From NCBI GenBank assembly GCA_047495785.1, contig JBLDXI010000013.1:2604001-2668000 (forward strand): 64,000 nt of DNA, read 5' to 3'. The DNA is from Lepidodermella squamata. Taxonomy: Eukaryota > Gastrotricha. The translations under genes and the position numbers were made by a program. This document shows, piece after piece, positions 1 through 9,617 of the stretch (position 1 is its first letter; each line of letters opens with the position of its first letter). The notes beneath the pieces are model-generated. The model saw only the letters and a program-made list of their open reading frames with translations. It was not told where the DNA came from and ran no database searches.

Positions 1-99
1 ATCGTCCCGATTCTCTTCACATGGCTATATTAGGCAACTTTGAAGGCTGACGACAACAAAAGCAGGCGTTGAGATGGGTTTCTTTGATAGATACATTAC

Positions 100-249
100 T
101 TGATATGCGTGAATAACGAGCTTTCTACGGTCCACCACCACCACAGCAGCCTCCCTGGCTTCCACCGGTCGCCGCGCCTGCATTAGCAGTAAGCGAAACA
201 CCTCCTGTTTGCTGTCGCGACCCATTGTCTGATTTAGGTAGGCGTTTGG
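100..249 (-). CDS. Exon of an unrecognised gene running off the left edge
   Basis: A 150-bp open stretch (50 codons, phase 0 at both ends) is bounded on the minus strand by a good acceptor (tttccgctttcag, just above 249) and a donor (caa|gtaatg, just below 100). It encodes a charged segment, PNAYLNQTMGRD... ending ...RKLVIHAYQ. It could be an internal exon, or a first coding exon starting at the ATG at 223-225, which has A at -3. Further exons would lie left of the window. I do not recognise the protein. It sits downstream of Rab5 on the same strand, and a separate gene seems likelier than an extension of Rab5 because Rab5 ends cleanly at 419. The splice signals are the only real evidence. 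Confidence 0.35.
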
Positions 250-418
250 CTGAAAGCGGAAATCACATCGGATTAGCAGCAAGCAATTGCAAGGTAACAT
301 AAATATCATATCGCAACAAGAGACAAAAAAATACTTTTAATATAGAACGCGCGCAGATGTTTGACGCTGAGCAAGCGCGTTTAATCATCTGAAAACCGCA
401 AGCTAAATTGTCTGTTTT

Positions 419-1311
<893 letters not shown>

Positions 1312-3290
1312 CAGAAATTAAATAACTATAAAACGGGATATTGTTAGAATTTATCAGAATGTGTTCGCCGTCACAACTGCAAACGCGAGTGATTAAAAAG
1401 CCTAAATTATCTAGCAATGGAAGTCAAATGATAACCTATTGAATACATCATGACTTGATGGTGGCATAGACAGATGAAATCAACTATGAACTATGAATAA
1501 ATATTAACTATGGGCCTCCTTCAATAACTCAAGGCTACGGGGTTTACGATTGTCATCGGAAAATTCCTTAAATTTCTCAGAGTGTAGAATACAGAATTAA
1601 TAACAACGATGACCAAGGCGAAGTCGAAATAATGCAGCCAACATCGACACCCAAGATTGCACATTGATCGTGGATCGTTTAGATAATGCTTGTTCTTAAT
1701 TTACAATTTGTTATAAGTTTCAAGCAGGATAATACCAATAATTGACAAGTTCCTTAAATTCTGGAGATAATCTCGCATATCGCATATCACCCCTCTACCT
1801 TCCTTACTGAAGAAGGTGTAAGCATCAGGCCTCGAGCTGAAATCTGAAATCATAGTTCACAATGGCTGTTAGCTTAATGAATCATAAAGCCAGATCGTAA
1901 CCTTTAATTAGAAACGAACTTGGATACTAGAAAAGAGGTATTGACGGTTAGAAGAACCACAAAAAAGTCTCCAAGTTTAGGTCAATTCATTAATCAGCCT
2001 TATTTTATGTCGCTCTGTGAAGTAGTAACCTTTGGAACTCATCCTTTTTCGCGAGATTTTTTGCACTTTTTACCATTCAGCCTTGACGTAAAAACTCAGA
2101 TTTAAATAGTTTGATCAAATAATTAATTGAATACGAGAAAATGTTATTTGTTATAAAAAGCGTCCTTAGCAAAGGTGTGAAGCCCTTTCGGCTACCACGA
2201 GTTTCACGGTTTCCACTTTTGTCGGCCAGTAAACAGTCAAATTTCGGGGGACAGACCTGCTACGAAACGAACATAGTGTGGAAAATGTGCGACTTTAATG
2301 ATGCATAATTTCGGGAGCTGTGTTGTGGGCTTGTAGTGGCACTGCATCTAATATCAGACCATCTAAAACGCGCTCATCGAATTGTTGTGACATCCTTGTT
2401 GAAGTCACCATTCAAGTCGCATGAAAAAAGAAAGAGCAAACTGGAATCGGGGTAGTAATCTGTAAGCCCGACGCATTGTCTATTGATTTACGAACTGATA
2501 TAGGATTTTTTTTGGAACTTACTACTTGATATGGTTCAAATCCTGAAAGTTATGCCTAAGTATGTTGGGAAGTAGCATCCATATAACAAATCAAAATGCT
2601 TTATTTTTCATGCTATCTTAGAAACTGACGCCGTGATATTTTTGCAATAAACCGCGCCCCGTTATATTTCCGAATCCATTGTGCAGCTTGGTGTATGAAA
2701 ACAGGAGAACTTTGCTTATTTTCGGGTCTTTAAACTTGTTCTTATTGCCGCAACGTTCTGCTTCTACTGCTTCTGCGATGCCAGCGTTACAGTGAATGGG
2801 ATCGCTTACGACTGGCATAAGCTATTGGCATGACTTCGAGACGCTATACATTACAATAACGAAGCTTGACGTTATGTTTGATTCCTGAGTATCTCTAGCG
2901 CCCAGAGATCTATCGCGCCGTTAGAGAATCTAAGAAGGTGGAGATTTGACGTATTAGGGTCTTGCTATAATTTAGCAAGAAAATTAACCATTGTAACAAA
3001 ACCGCTGTTGTCACAATATTGCACAATATGTCACAATCTATATCAAGTTTATATCAAGTTTATAGCGTAGATTGCTGCATGGAAGAGAGCCGCCGCAAGT
3101 ACCTGATGAATGTAAAATGTATACTTATAGGTTGTGTGCATTAAGTACGTTATTTTAAATTGATTCGAAAACAATGGAGTTGCGGAAAAGTGAGGCTATA
3201 CTAGGTTAGCACTTTTTAATCAAATATTTCAAATGCTGAGAGGATTTTTTACTCACATGAACTATAGAGAAGTCAACGACGCGGTCTTTC
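1312..3290. other. No recognisable gene; contains the Rab5 copy A upstream region
   Basis: About 2 kb with only short, low-complexity open frames (for example around 1920-2105 and 2618-2818) that match nothing I know and lack convincing splice signals. The first few hundred bases should hold the Rab5 copy A promoter. No tRNA, repeat array or transposon was seen. Confidence 0.5.
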
Positions 3291-4449
3291 ATGGTTTCAC
3301 TGTTCTCGAGGATGATACAGCAGCAATCCTCGCCGGCTGATATTATCCAGCTAATTAATGAAACGTTCGTTCTTAGTTCAAGCCATAGGCTTCATGCTTT
3401 GAAATAATAAAAATATGCATGTTATTTCAGGATGGAAGTTACGGATGTTGGTCACTCAACAGTCTCGCCATCAGTTGCAGTAGATCGAGCTGTGCGCATC
3501 CTTATCGTTACTCACTGGGCGCGACCGACGTTTACCAGCGACATCTCCGCTGCTTACAAGCTCTTGTTGCATCATGCGAAAGGTATGGCTGGGTCGGCAA
3601 ATAATCAGCAACGAGGTATAGAGAGAATTCTCTCCTGGAATTTAATCAATGGTTACATTTGATTCATGAAAACAGGTTCGTTGTCTCCCGGTCTTGATGG
3701 TGCCTTGTTCAACTTCGTCACAGAAAAATTGATCGAGTAAGCCTTTTTTGCAAATGTTTTACAATACGTTAATGCATATATGATCAGGTCCTTCTTCCTC
3801 AATGGGAGCATTTCTTCTTATATTGTTCAACGAGTATCACGCCGCCCAACGGATGCTGTGTCATTTCCCAGCTTTCACAGTGCAATTTTAGCCTGCCAAA
3901 TCGCTAAAGGTTTCTCTTGGTTTCCTCATTATGAATTTTTCGAAATAATATTTTCTTTACCTAAGATATCGCAGCGCTTTCTGTCAAGCTTTATAATGGC
4001 ATTCAAGATCGAAAATTGAACGCTAAGGTGCTGACTGATCAGCTTCGCCATGCTGCCAAGGCCATGACATCAATCACTAGCATGCCTCTGCAGTTGTCAC
4101 AGTCATCCTCTAATCCCTCGCTGAGTTACTCTCGAACACCAGATTTGGGTTATATTACTCGAAATACAAGTTACGCAAGGTAACTCTTCTCTTATACGTT
4201 ACAGTTGCAATCAGTCAAAATTCGTATTGAAGTGTTTTGTCAGATTGCTTAGTCGCTTTCAGGCCATCCAAAATCATGTCTATCAATGGTATTAACACGG
4301 AGAGAATTAATATCAGGCCCATATCTTCTCGTGCTAATGAAGGAGACAAAACTCAACAAGGTCCCATTAATCCGGATCCAAACAAGCAGCCTCAAAATGC
4401 GCAGGAATTCGCTATTAATATATTGGACACGTTCTTTATTCTTCACTAG
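3291..4449 (+). CDS. Unrecognised protein, six exons
   Basis: Six exons join without a stop into 266 residues: 3291-3364, 3431-3582, 3676-3736, 3788-3909, 3975-4179 and 4263-4449. All acceptors end in AG after a T-rich tract (tttcag, aacag, atcag, cgcag, ttcag). Most donors are good (gtatgg, gtaagc, gtttct, gtaact); the first (gttcgt) is weak, so the start may instead be the ATG at 3432. The protein is soluble-looking. It has a helical N-terminal half (VAVDRAVRILIVTHWARP, AAYKLLLHHAKG, GALFNFVTEKLIE), then KLYNGIQDRKLNAKVLTDQL, a Ser-rich stretch, and a polar Asn/Pro/Gln tail ending ILDTFFILH. I could not assign a family. The exon phases are the main support that this is a real gene. Confidence 0.6.
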
Positions 4450-4653
4450 TTATTTGAAAAATCGTTCACTTTCAGCTCGATGATCTCAATAAACAGAAAT
4501 GAAAAGAACATGAATTGGCTGGCATTTAAAAAATGATGTTGCATTAACATTTTATTTCGATTCAATATTTATCTGCACAGGTATTCCATAGCACCCAGTG
4601 TTTGAAGCGCCAACTAAGAGCACATTTTGAGCTTTTTGCTACCAAGCTTCTGC

Positions 4654-5188
4654 TTATCGAGGCAGCTCTCCCTCGCGCTCTGGAGGCGGAACTGGCCTCA
4701 AATCTTTCGTGGTGGACGCTCTTGGCCTGAAAAATCAAGATCAAAATCAAGATGATGCATACAAATATAATATAAAAATGCAAATATTACGTTGGTCGGA
4801 ATTGATGCCAGTCGTCGTTGAGAATATCGCCAAGAGTTTTCCAATTTGGCCCATGGCTTCGAGTCACACGTTTAACATGATCTGCAGTTGACTGTGCGAG
4901 TAGCTCATCTCTAATTACTGAGTCCCCAAGTGCCACGGCTTTCGCATCGTGCACGACCGGCAGTGAATGCTCGTAAGGGTGTTCGGGTTCGGGATGCCAG
5001 CAAAGAAAGGCGGCAGATTTGTTCTGAGGTGGAAAGCGGATAACAATGTTTTCGTTCCTTCTAGCTTTCAATTCTGGCTTTGAATCCACAGACGGGGATT
5101 CACTGGTCGCGGTTTTCGAGCGAGCTGCAGATAACCATCTTGAAGTATACCAAGCTAAAGCACGATTCAATTTCCGAGTGTTCAACAT
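4654..5188 (-). CDS. MRPL42: Mitochondrial large-subunit ribosomal protein mL42
   Basis: Component of the mitoribosome large subunit. Two exons, 4791-5188 and 4654-4726, split by a 64-bp intron after ...HQFRP, give 156 residues (human protein 142). The first exon has an Arg/Ser-rich N-terminus consistent with a mitochondrial presequence, then the family signature IVIRF....FLCWHPEPEHPYEHSLPV (human: IVCYHPSVDIPYEHTKPI). The second exon supplies the conserved basic/proline C-terminus ending in PPPEREGELPR, which aligns with the human ...NLNPPKDR tail. The start is the ATG at 5186-5188. The gene lies tail to tail with the unknown plus-strand gene ending at 4449. Confidence 0.85.
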
Positions 5189-5298
5189 CTACCAACAACA
5201 AAAATTTATTGAGAATATTTTGCAACAGAACAATTAAATAGCCCATTTGGCGTGGGTATCACAAAACAAGTGAGTGAGTAAAAAGTGAGATTGAGCAA

Positions 5299-6189
5299 TT
5301 AATTATCGTTTTCTTTGGGGTCTATATCATAGTTATTTTCTGGCACCGTAAATAGCCCAGCATTAGGGTTTCTCGGCGTTCGCATTTGATTCAAAACTGC
5401 TTCAACGCGGTCACGAGATCTTTCGACAATTGCATCTTTGGTAGCCTCCATCATGTCAAATGGATCGGTGGAAATTTTCGAAGAACCAGAAGGATTTTCA
5501 GTTTTTGATTTTAATTTTTCCTCAGCGTCATCATCGGAGTCGTCGTTGTAATCGTCGCCATCCAAATGCAGAAGCTTGGGCAATTTCTCCAACAAAATTT
5601 GTTGATAAGTATCAGGCTTGCAAACGCTGTTACCACGAAGGTCCAATATGACTAAGCTGCTTGGAAAAGGAAGATTTCTCAAGTCAATCTCATCGATATT
5701 GTTATGCGATAAATCTAATAATCCAAGTTTCCGTAGCGAAAGTAGACATGGGGATGAATCTTTCAAATCTGATAATTTGTTGTGCGATAGACTTAAAACA
5801 CGCAAGGTATTTGACAGAACTTCCAAGCCCTCAACTTTTTCTAGGGCATTCCATTGCAGATGAAGATTCGATAAAACTGAAGGATAAAATCGCCGCACAG
5901 GTGGAACGGTGATCAAAGATTTCGATAAAGTTGGGCATTGGCCATCTCCATGGGCTATCACGCGTCCAAATATTAGGGCGATGCCCAACGTTGATGTCAA
6001 ATTTTCCCGGTCAAGCCTCAAATGAGACAATGATGAAAATACTTTAATTCCACAACGGCACGTTCCGGACGATTCAAAGGCTTCATTGTTGGCCACTATC
6101 GAATCTTTTTGCAAGCGCTTTTTCAGTAGCTTCATTCCGTCCAAATATGCTTTCAGCAACTCCTCCTCGTTCGACTTATTGCGGGCCAT
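5299..6189 (-). CDS. Leucine-rich repeat protein, LRRC46-like
   Basis: A single open frame of 296 residues from the ATG at 6187-6189; codons further 5' lack an ATG. After a charged N-terminus come about four to five LRRs: LSNLHLQWNALEKVEGLEVL, LRVLSLSHNKLSDL, LGLLDLSHNNIDEI and LVILDLRGNSVCK. These are capped by the LPKLLHLDG motif typical of SDS22-type LRR proteins. The tail is acidic (DDYNDDSDDDAEE) and then helical and basic (ERSRDRVEAVLNQMR). This arrangement, with LRRs capped by 'LP.L..LDG' and a charged tail, resembles LRRC46 and other axonemal LRR proteins, but the family also includes unrelated scaffolds, so no symbol is given. No intron is needed. The segment around residues 60-95 is poorly conserved-looking. 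Confidence 0.7.
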   Translation of the reverse strand: MARNKSNEEELLKAYLDGMKLLKKRLQKDSIVANNEAFESSGTCRCGIKVFSSLSHLRLDRENLTSTLGIALIFGRVIAHGDGQCPTLSKSLITVPPVRRFYPSVLSNLHLQWNALEKVEGLEVLSNTLRVLSLSHNKLSDLKDSSPCLLSLRKLGLLDLSHNNIDEIDLRNLPFPSSLVILDLRGNSVCKPDTYQQILLEKLPKLLHLDGDDYNDDSDDDAEEKLKSKTENPSGSSKISTDPFDMMEATKDAIVERSRDRVEAVLNQMRTPRNPNAGLFTVPENNYDIDPKENDN

Positions 6190-7541
6190 TAAAAACACTA
6201 GACGATAGAAAAAATTTGCACGAAGCAATGATTGTTGAGAAATATAGCATATTTTGCATGAAGCATTTTCTTACACTGTACAAAATCTCTGGCTATATAG
6301 CCTCTAAAATGCTCACGTATTTACCCGCCATAGAACCGCATAATTAGTCCAAAAACAATTAAAAACAGCTGTGTTTCAAGATAAATAGACACAGAGCTAA
6401 ATACCAACGTCTACATAGCCAGAGATTTGTTACAGTGTACGTAAAGAAGATCATACCTTAATTCAAGTCAACAATTCAAGCCAACGACAATTTTTTACTA
6501 ACTAATTCAAGACTCCTCCAATTTTGCATTGGATCAAAGTGCATCATCTGAATGTTAATGTTGATATTGACTGCTAAACTAGGACCCGTAAAATTGCGAT
6601 AAAAGAGAAGGGCGATGCGCAAAGGACACTTCATCGAGTCGGTTGTACTCTGATATGTGCCCATAAGCCATAAGGTGAAAGTCAAGGCTAGGCTCAGATG
6701 TTACTTAGGATCAAGAATCTGGCTAGGAGCCGAACCTGGCGGTTAGATTGCCCATGGCTTTGATAAAAAATCCTGACAAACTATTTCTTAATGCTCGAAA
6801 TTCTCAGAGGAACCAACACCTAAATCGTCATTCGTCATCCCCAGTCAGGCCTAACAGGCCTTAGTCAGGGGCTTTCAACAGAACGACTGAGCAGCGAGTA
6901 AGGTCCTCTGGGATGCTTGTTTGACCAGCCAATACGCTGATCATACCGTTGAGCCGTTCGCGGCGACAGAATTGTTAGTACCCTCCCTTACCCTACAGCT
7001 TAGGAAGCACATCAGCCATCAGAGAGCCCATGGCAAACTAACATTTCAACCTCAGCAAACTAAAACGTCGGCGTGGTTACAGATGACGGCGGTCAAGGTT
7101 AGGCCATGATTTTTTTGTATATATTTTTTCAAGTAGCGAACATATTCACTTAACTTATTTGAGCGGCGGAAATCATAGTTAGCCATGAAATATGCAAGAA
7201 ATGACGATGAGAACGAAATCAATGTTTTTGAAGGCGAGTTCCTTTGGCGCGGGGTTGGTGTGGAATTTGTGAGTCACGAAGTGCAAATGAGACTTGGCAA
7301 TAGGTCTTAGGAATCTCCGAATAGGAGTGGCTGTTGTCTGTGGTCGAAAACTTGCTGCTATAGTTAACTGAATAGCATAAGCTAAGAAGCAAGAACTGCA
7401 TTAGCTAAAGAGTTGATAGATCTTCAGTCAAAAATTCTAGACTATCAAATGTTTCATATCTCAGGCAAACGTTAACCCATGCCCATTCGTTTTTTTTTGT
7501 CTCTAGATTTTTCCGCTAAATTTGATTATCAAATCCACTAA
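6190..7541. other. No recognisable gene between the LRR gene and Rab5 copy B
   Basis: About 1.35 kb of divergent intergenic DNA that should hold the promoters of both flanking genes. Short frames at 6476-6685, 6921-7109 and 7219-7401 have no homology I recognise. A GC-rich palindromic stretch around 6843-6870 shares a 14-base word with a site near 30544. Confidence 0.5.
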
Positions 7542-8519
7542 ATGGCTTCAAACGGAGGTGGCAAGCAGTTCAAATGCAAGATGGTATTGCTTGGAGAAAT
7601 GGCAGTGGGAAAGTCTAGCCTTGTGATGCGTTTCGCTCGCGGTCAGTTTCGCGATTACCATGAGCCAACGATTGGTGCGGCGTTCGTAACTCAAACTGTG
7701 CAGTTGCCTGACGGAGCAAGTGTAAAATTTGAGGTATTTATGCTTCATTTTTGGATTGACGGCACAGACTTGCGTGCTTTTAGATCTGGGATACGGCTGG
7801 ACAAGAGCGTTATCATGCCTTGGCTCCCATGTACTACCGTGGAGCGCACGCTGCGCTGGTGGTTTACGATGTTACAAACGCAGAATCATTTGACAGGGCA
7901 AAAGCTTGGGTAGCTGAGCTGCAGAAGCAAGCATCCGCTGATGTTGTTGTAGCCCTGACCGGAAACAAAGTTGATCTCGCCGCCACAAATCGCGCGGTAA
8001 ATCCAGAAGAAGCACAGGCTTATGCCGAACAGAATGGTCTGCTCTTCATGGAAACTTCGGCTCGCACTGGACTGAACGTCCCGGAGCTATTTCTCGCTGT
8101 CGGTAAGTAGACTCCATCATTTATATATATTGATGTAAAAGTGACAAGGTGAACGACTGGCTGAATTATTGTCTAACCCGTCCGAATCTACTAATGGCTT
8201 CGGTGTCGCCGCTCTAGTGTCTAGTCCGGCTAAGAAAGGATGCTGCTAGTGTAATAATCTTGCATTGATGCTTGCATTATCGCTTAGCTAAATTACGAAT
8301 CACCCAATATATGACTATTTGATTCCGCGCTCAAATTACACTTGACAATTTCTGAGCAATGTTGTTTTTTTTGCAGCTCAACGTCTTCGTATGGCTCTTA
8401 GTCTAACAGCTGATCAACATCAACAAAGAAGTGGAATGCAGTTGTCATCAAACACGGATAACGGCCCGAAACGTTCTTGTTGTGGGGGTTCAGTTGACGA
8501 CACGCCCGAGAATCGTTGA
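7542..8519 (+). CDS. Rab5-like small GTPase (copy B)
   Basis: A second, more diverged Rab5 paralogue. Exons 7542-7733 and 7784-8102 encode the whole G domain: P-loop GEMAVGKSS (copy A has GESAVGKSS), [35 protein letters not shown] and METSART (usual Lys replaced by Arg). The first intron sits exactly where copy A has one (VKFE|IWDTAG), and the last is the same phase-1 site. Copy A's two middle introns are absent. With the downstream last exon, 8377-8519, the product is 217 residues and ends ...[16 protein letters not shown], which places the Cys pair 11 residues from the end, unusual for prenylation. An upstream alternative last exon (8218-8249) gives a proper CC terminus. Function is inferred as endosomal; specialisation relative to copy A is unknown. 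Confidence 0.85.
8218..8249 (+). CDS. Alternative last exon of Rab5 copy B (CC terminus)
   Basis: Within intron 2 of copy B a branch-like ctaat precedes an acceptor (gccgctctag, ending at 8217). Splicing the exon that ends at 8102 (phase 1) to 8218 gives [15 protein letters not shown] and a TAG at 8247-8249. The CC end is a standard RabGGTase substrate, whereas the downstream exon 8377-8519 leaves the Cys pair buried before an 11-residue acidic tail. The two exons would be mutually exclusive ends. Only transcripts can show which is used. Confidence 0.5.
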
Positions 8520-9617
8520 TGACGGACGTTTACTGTTTTTTATATTCCAGTTAGTGAATGTTTGTGTTTTTCTTCATTATTTTCGCCGCCAGTCGAAATG
8601 AACAATGCTTTCTGAATTCTTGTATATACGCTAGTGCATTAAAGATATTTAACTTGACGAAATTTTTTGACTGAAGATGAGCATGACTATTCCAACTGCT
8701 GGCTTTGTCGAAGCCTTAAATCTTATACCGATGCTGTAGTTAGTATAACAGATCGTCTGACTGTTTGTATTTTGATTGTATCTGAAGTAAACACATGGTA
8801 TTTGTTCGATATAGTATAATCTGTCAAGTTTTGGAACCCGTTTCGCTTACTTCAGATCTACTTCCAATGGTACTCCTATTCTGGTCGATACTGGTGCCCA
8901 GACATGCATCTGTACTAGTGTGCGTGTGCTTCGCGTTACTCCTTGAGTTTATTTGAGAATTTTTCACAATATCCAATCACGGCCCCAATCTATTTTATAA
9001 CTGAAAGCCCCCGACTCTCACGTAACGTCTATGGACGAATGTATTTAATTCGACGACTCCACATGCTTTTCGAAACAGGACTTGAAATTTTTGTTGTTCG
9101 TTTTTTGATACGGAGCTGCGTAAATGAATAAAACAAGTTACGAAGCGTCAAAAATGTCGATTTATTTACAGATCGAATTACTTCACTGGAAAATCACCTT
9201 CATCTCAAGTCACACGGTTTCATCATTGACAAACGAAAATCGCAATGATAAAAGAAACAGAATACTCGTACTACACAAGAAGAGGGCAAAGAAAAAGCAA
9301 GTCGGGCACCGATGTTACTTTAAAAAATTCAAATCGCTAGGATTATAATATCTACACGAGAAAAACTATTCTGGGTGAATAGCAAAATTATGTAAAAATC
9401 AATAAACAAAGACGAGAAATTGATACCTGCCATCGGCTAATAAAAATGGGACTTCACCTCAACGAAATGCATCATAAGCGGTTGACAAGCTTAAAAAATT
9501 GTTGGGCGGTAAACATTTATTGAGCAGAGAAATCATTCCGGTTCAGGATCCCACGTAGATTTACAAGTCAACAAGAGAAACAATAATTTTCCGCAATAAT
9601 AATAATAATTATAATAA
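8520..9617. other. 3' flanks of two converging genes; retropepsin-like remnant
   Basis: About 1.1 kb between the ends of Rab5 copy B and the trithorax gene, holding their 3' UTRs and an (AAT)n tract at 9597-9617 just past the trithorax stop. A short frame at about 8854-8946 reads ILVDTGAQTCIC, resembling the active-site region of a retrotransposon aspartic protease. It ends at a stop after about 30 codons, with no other pol domain around it. Confidence 0.45.
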
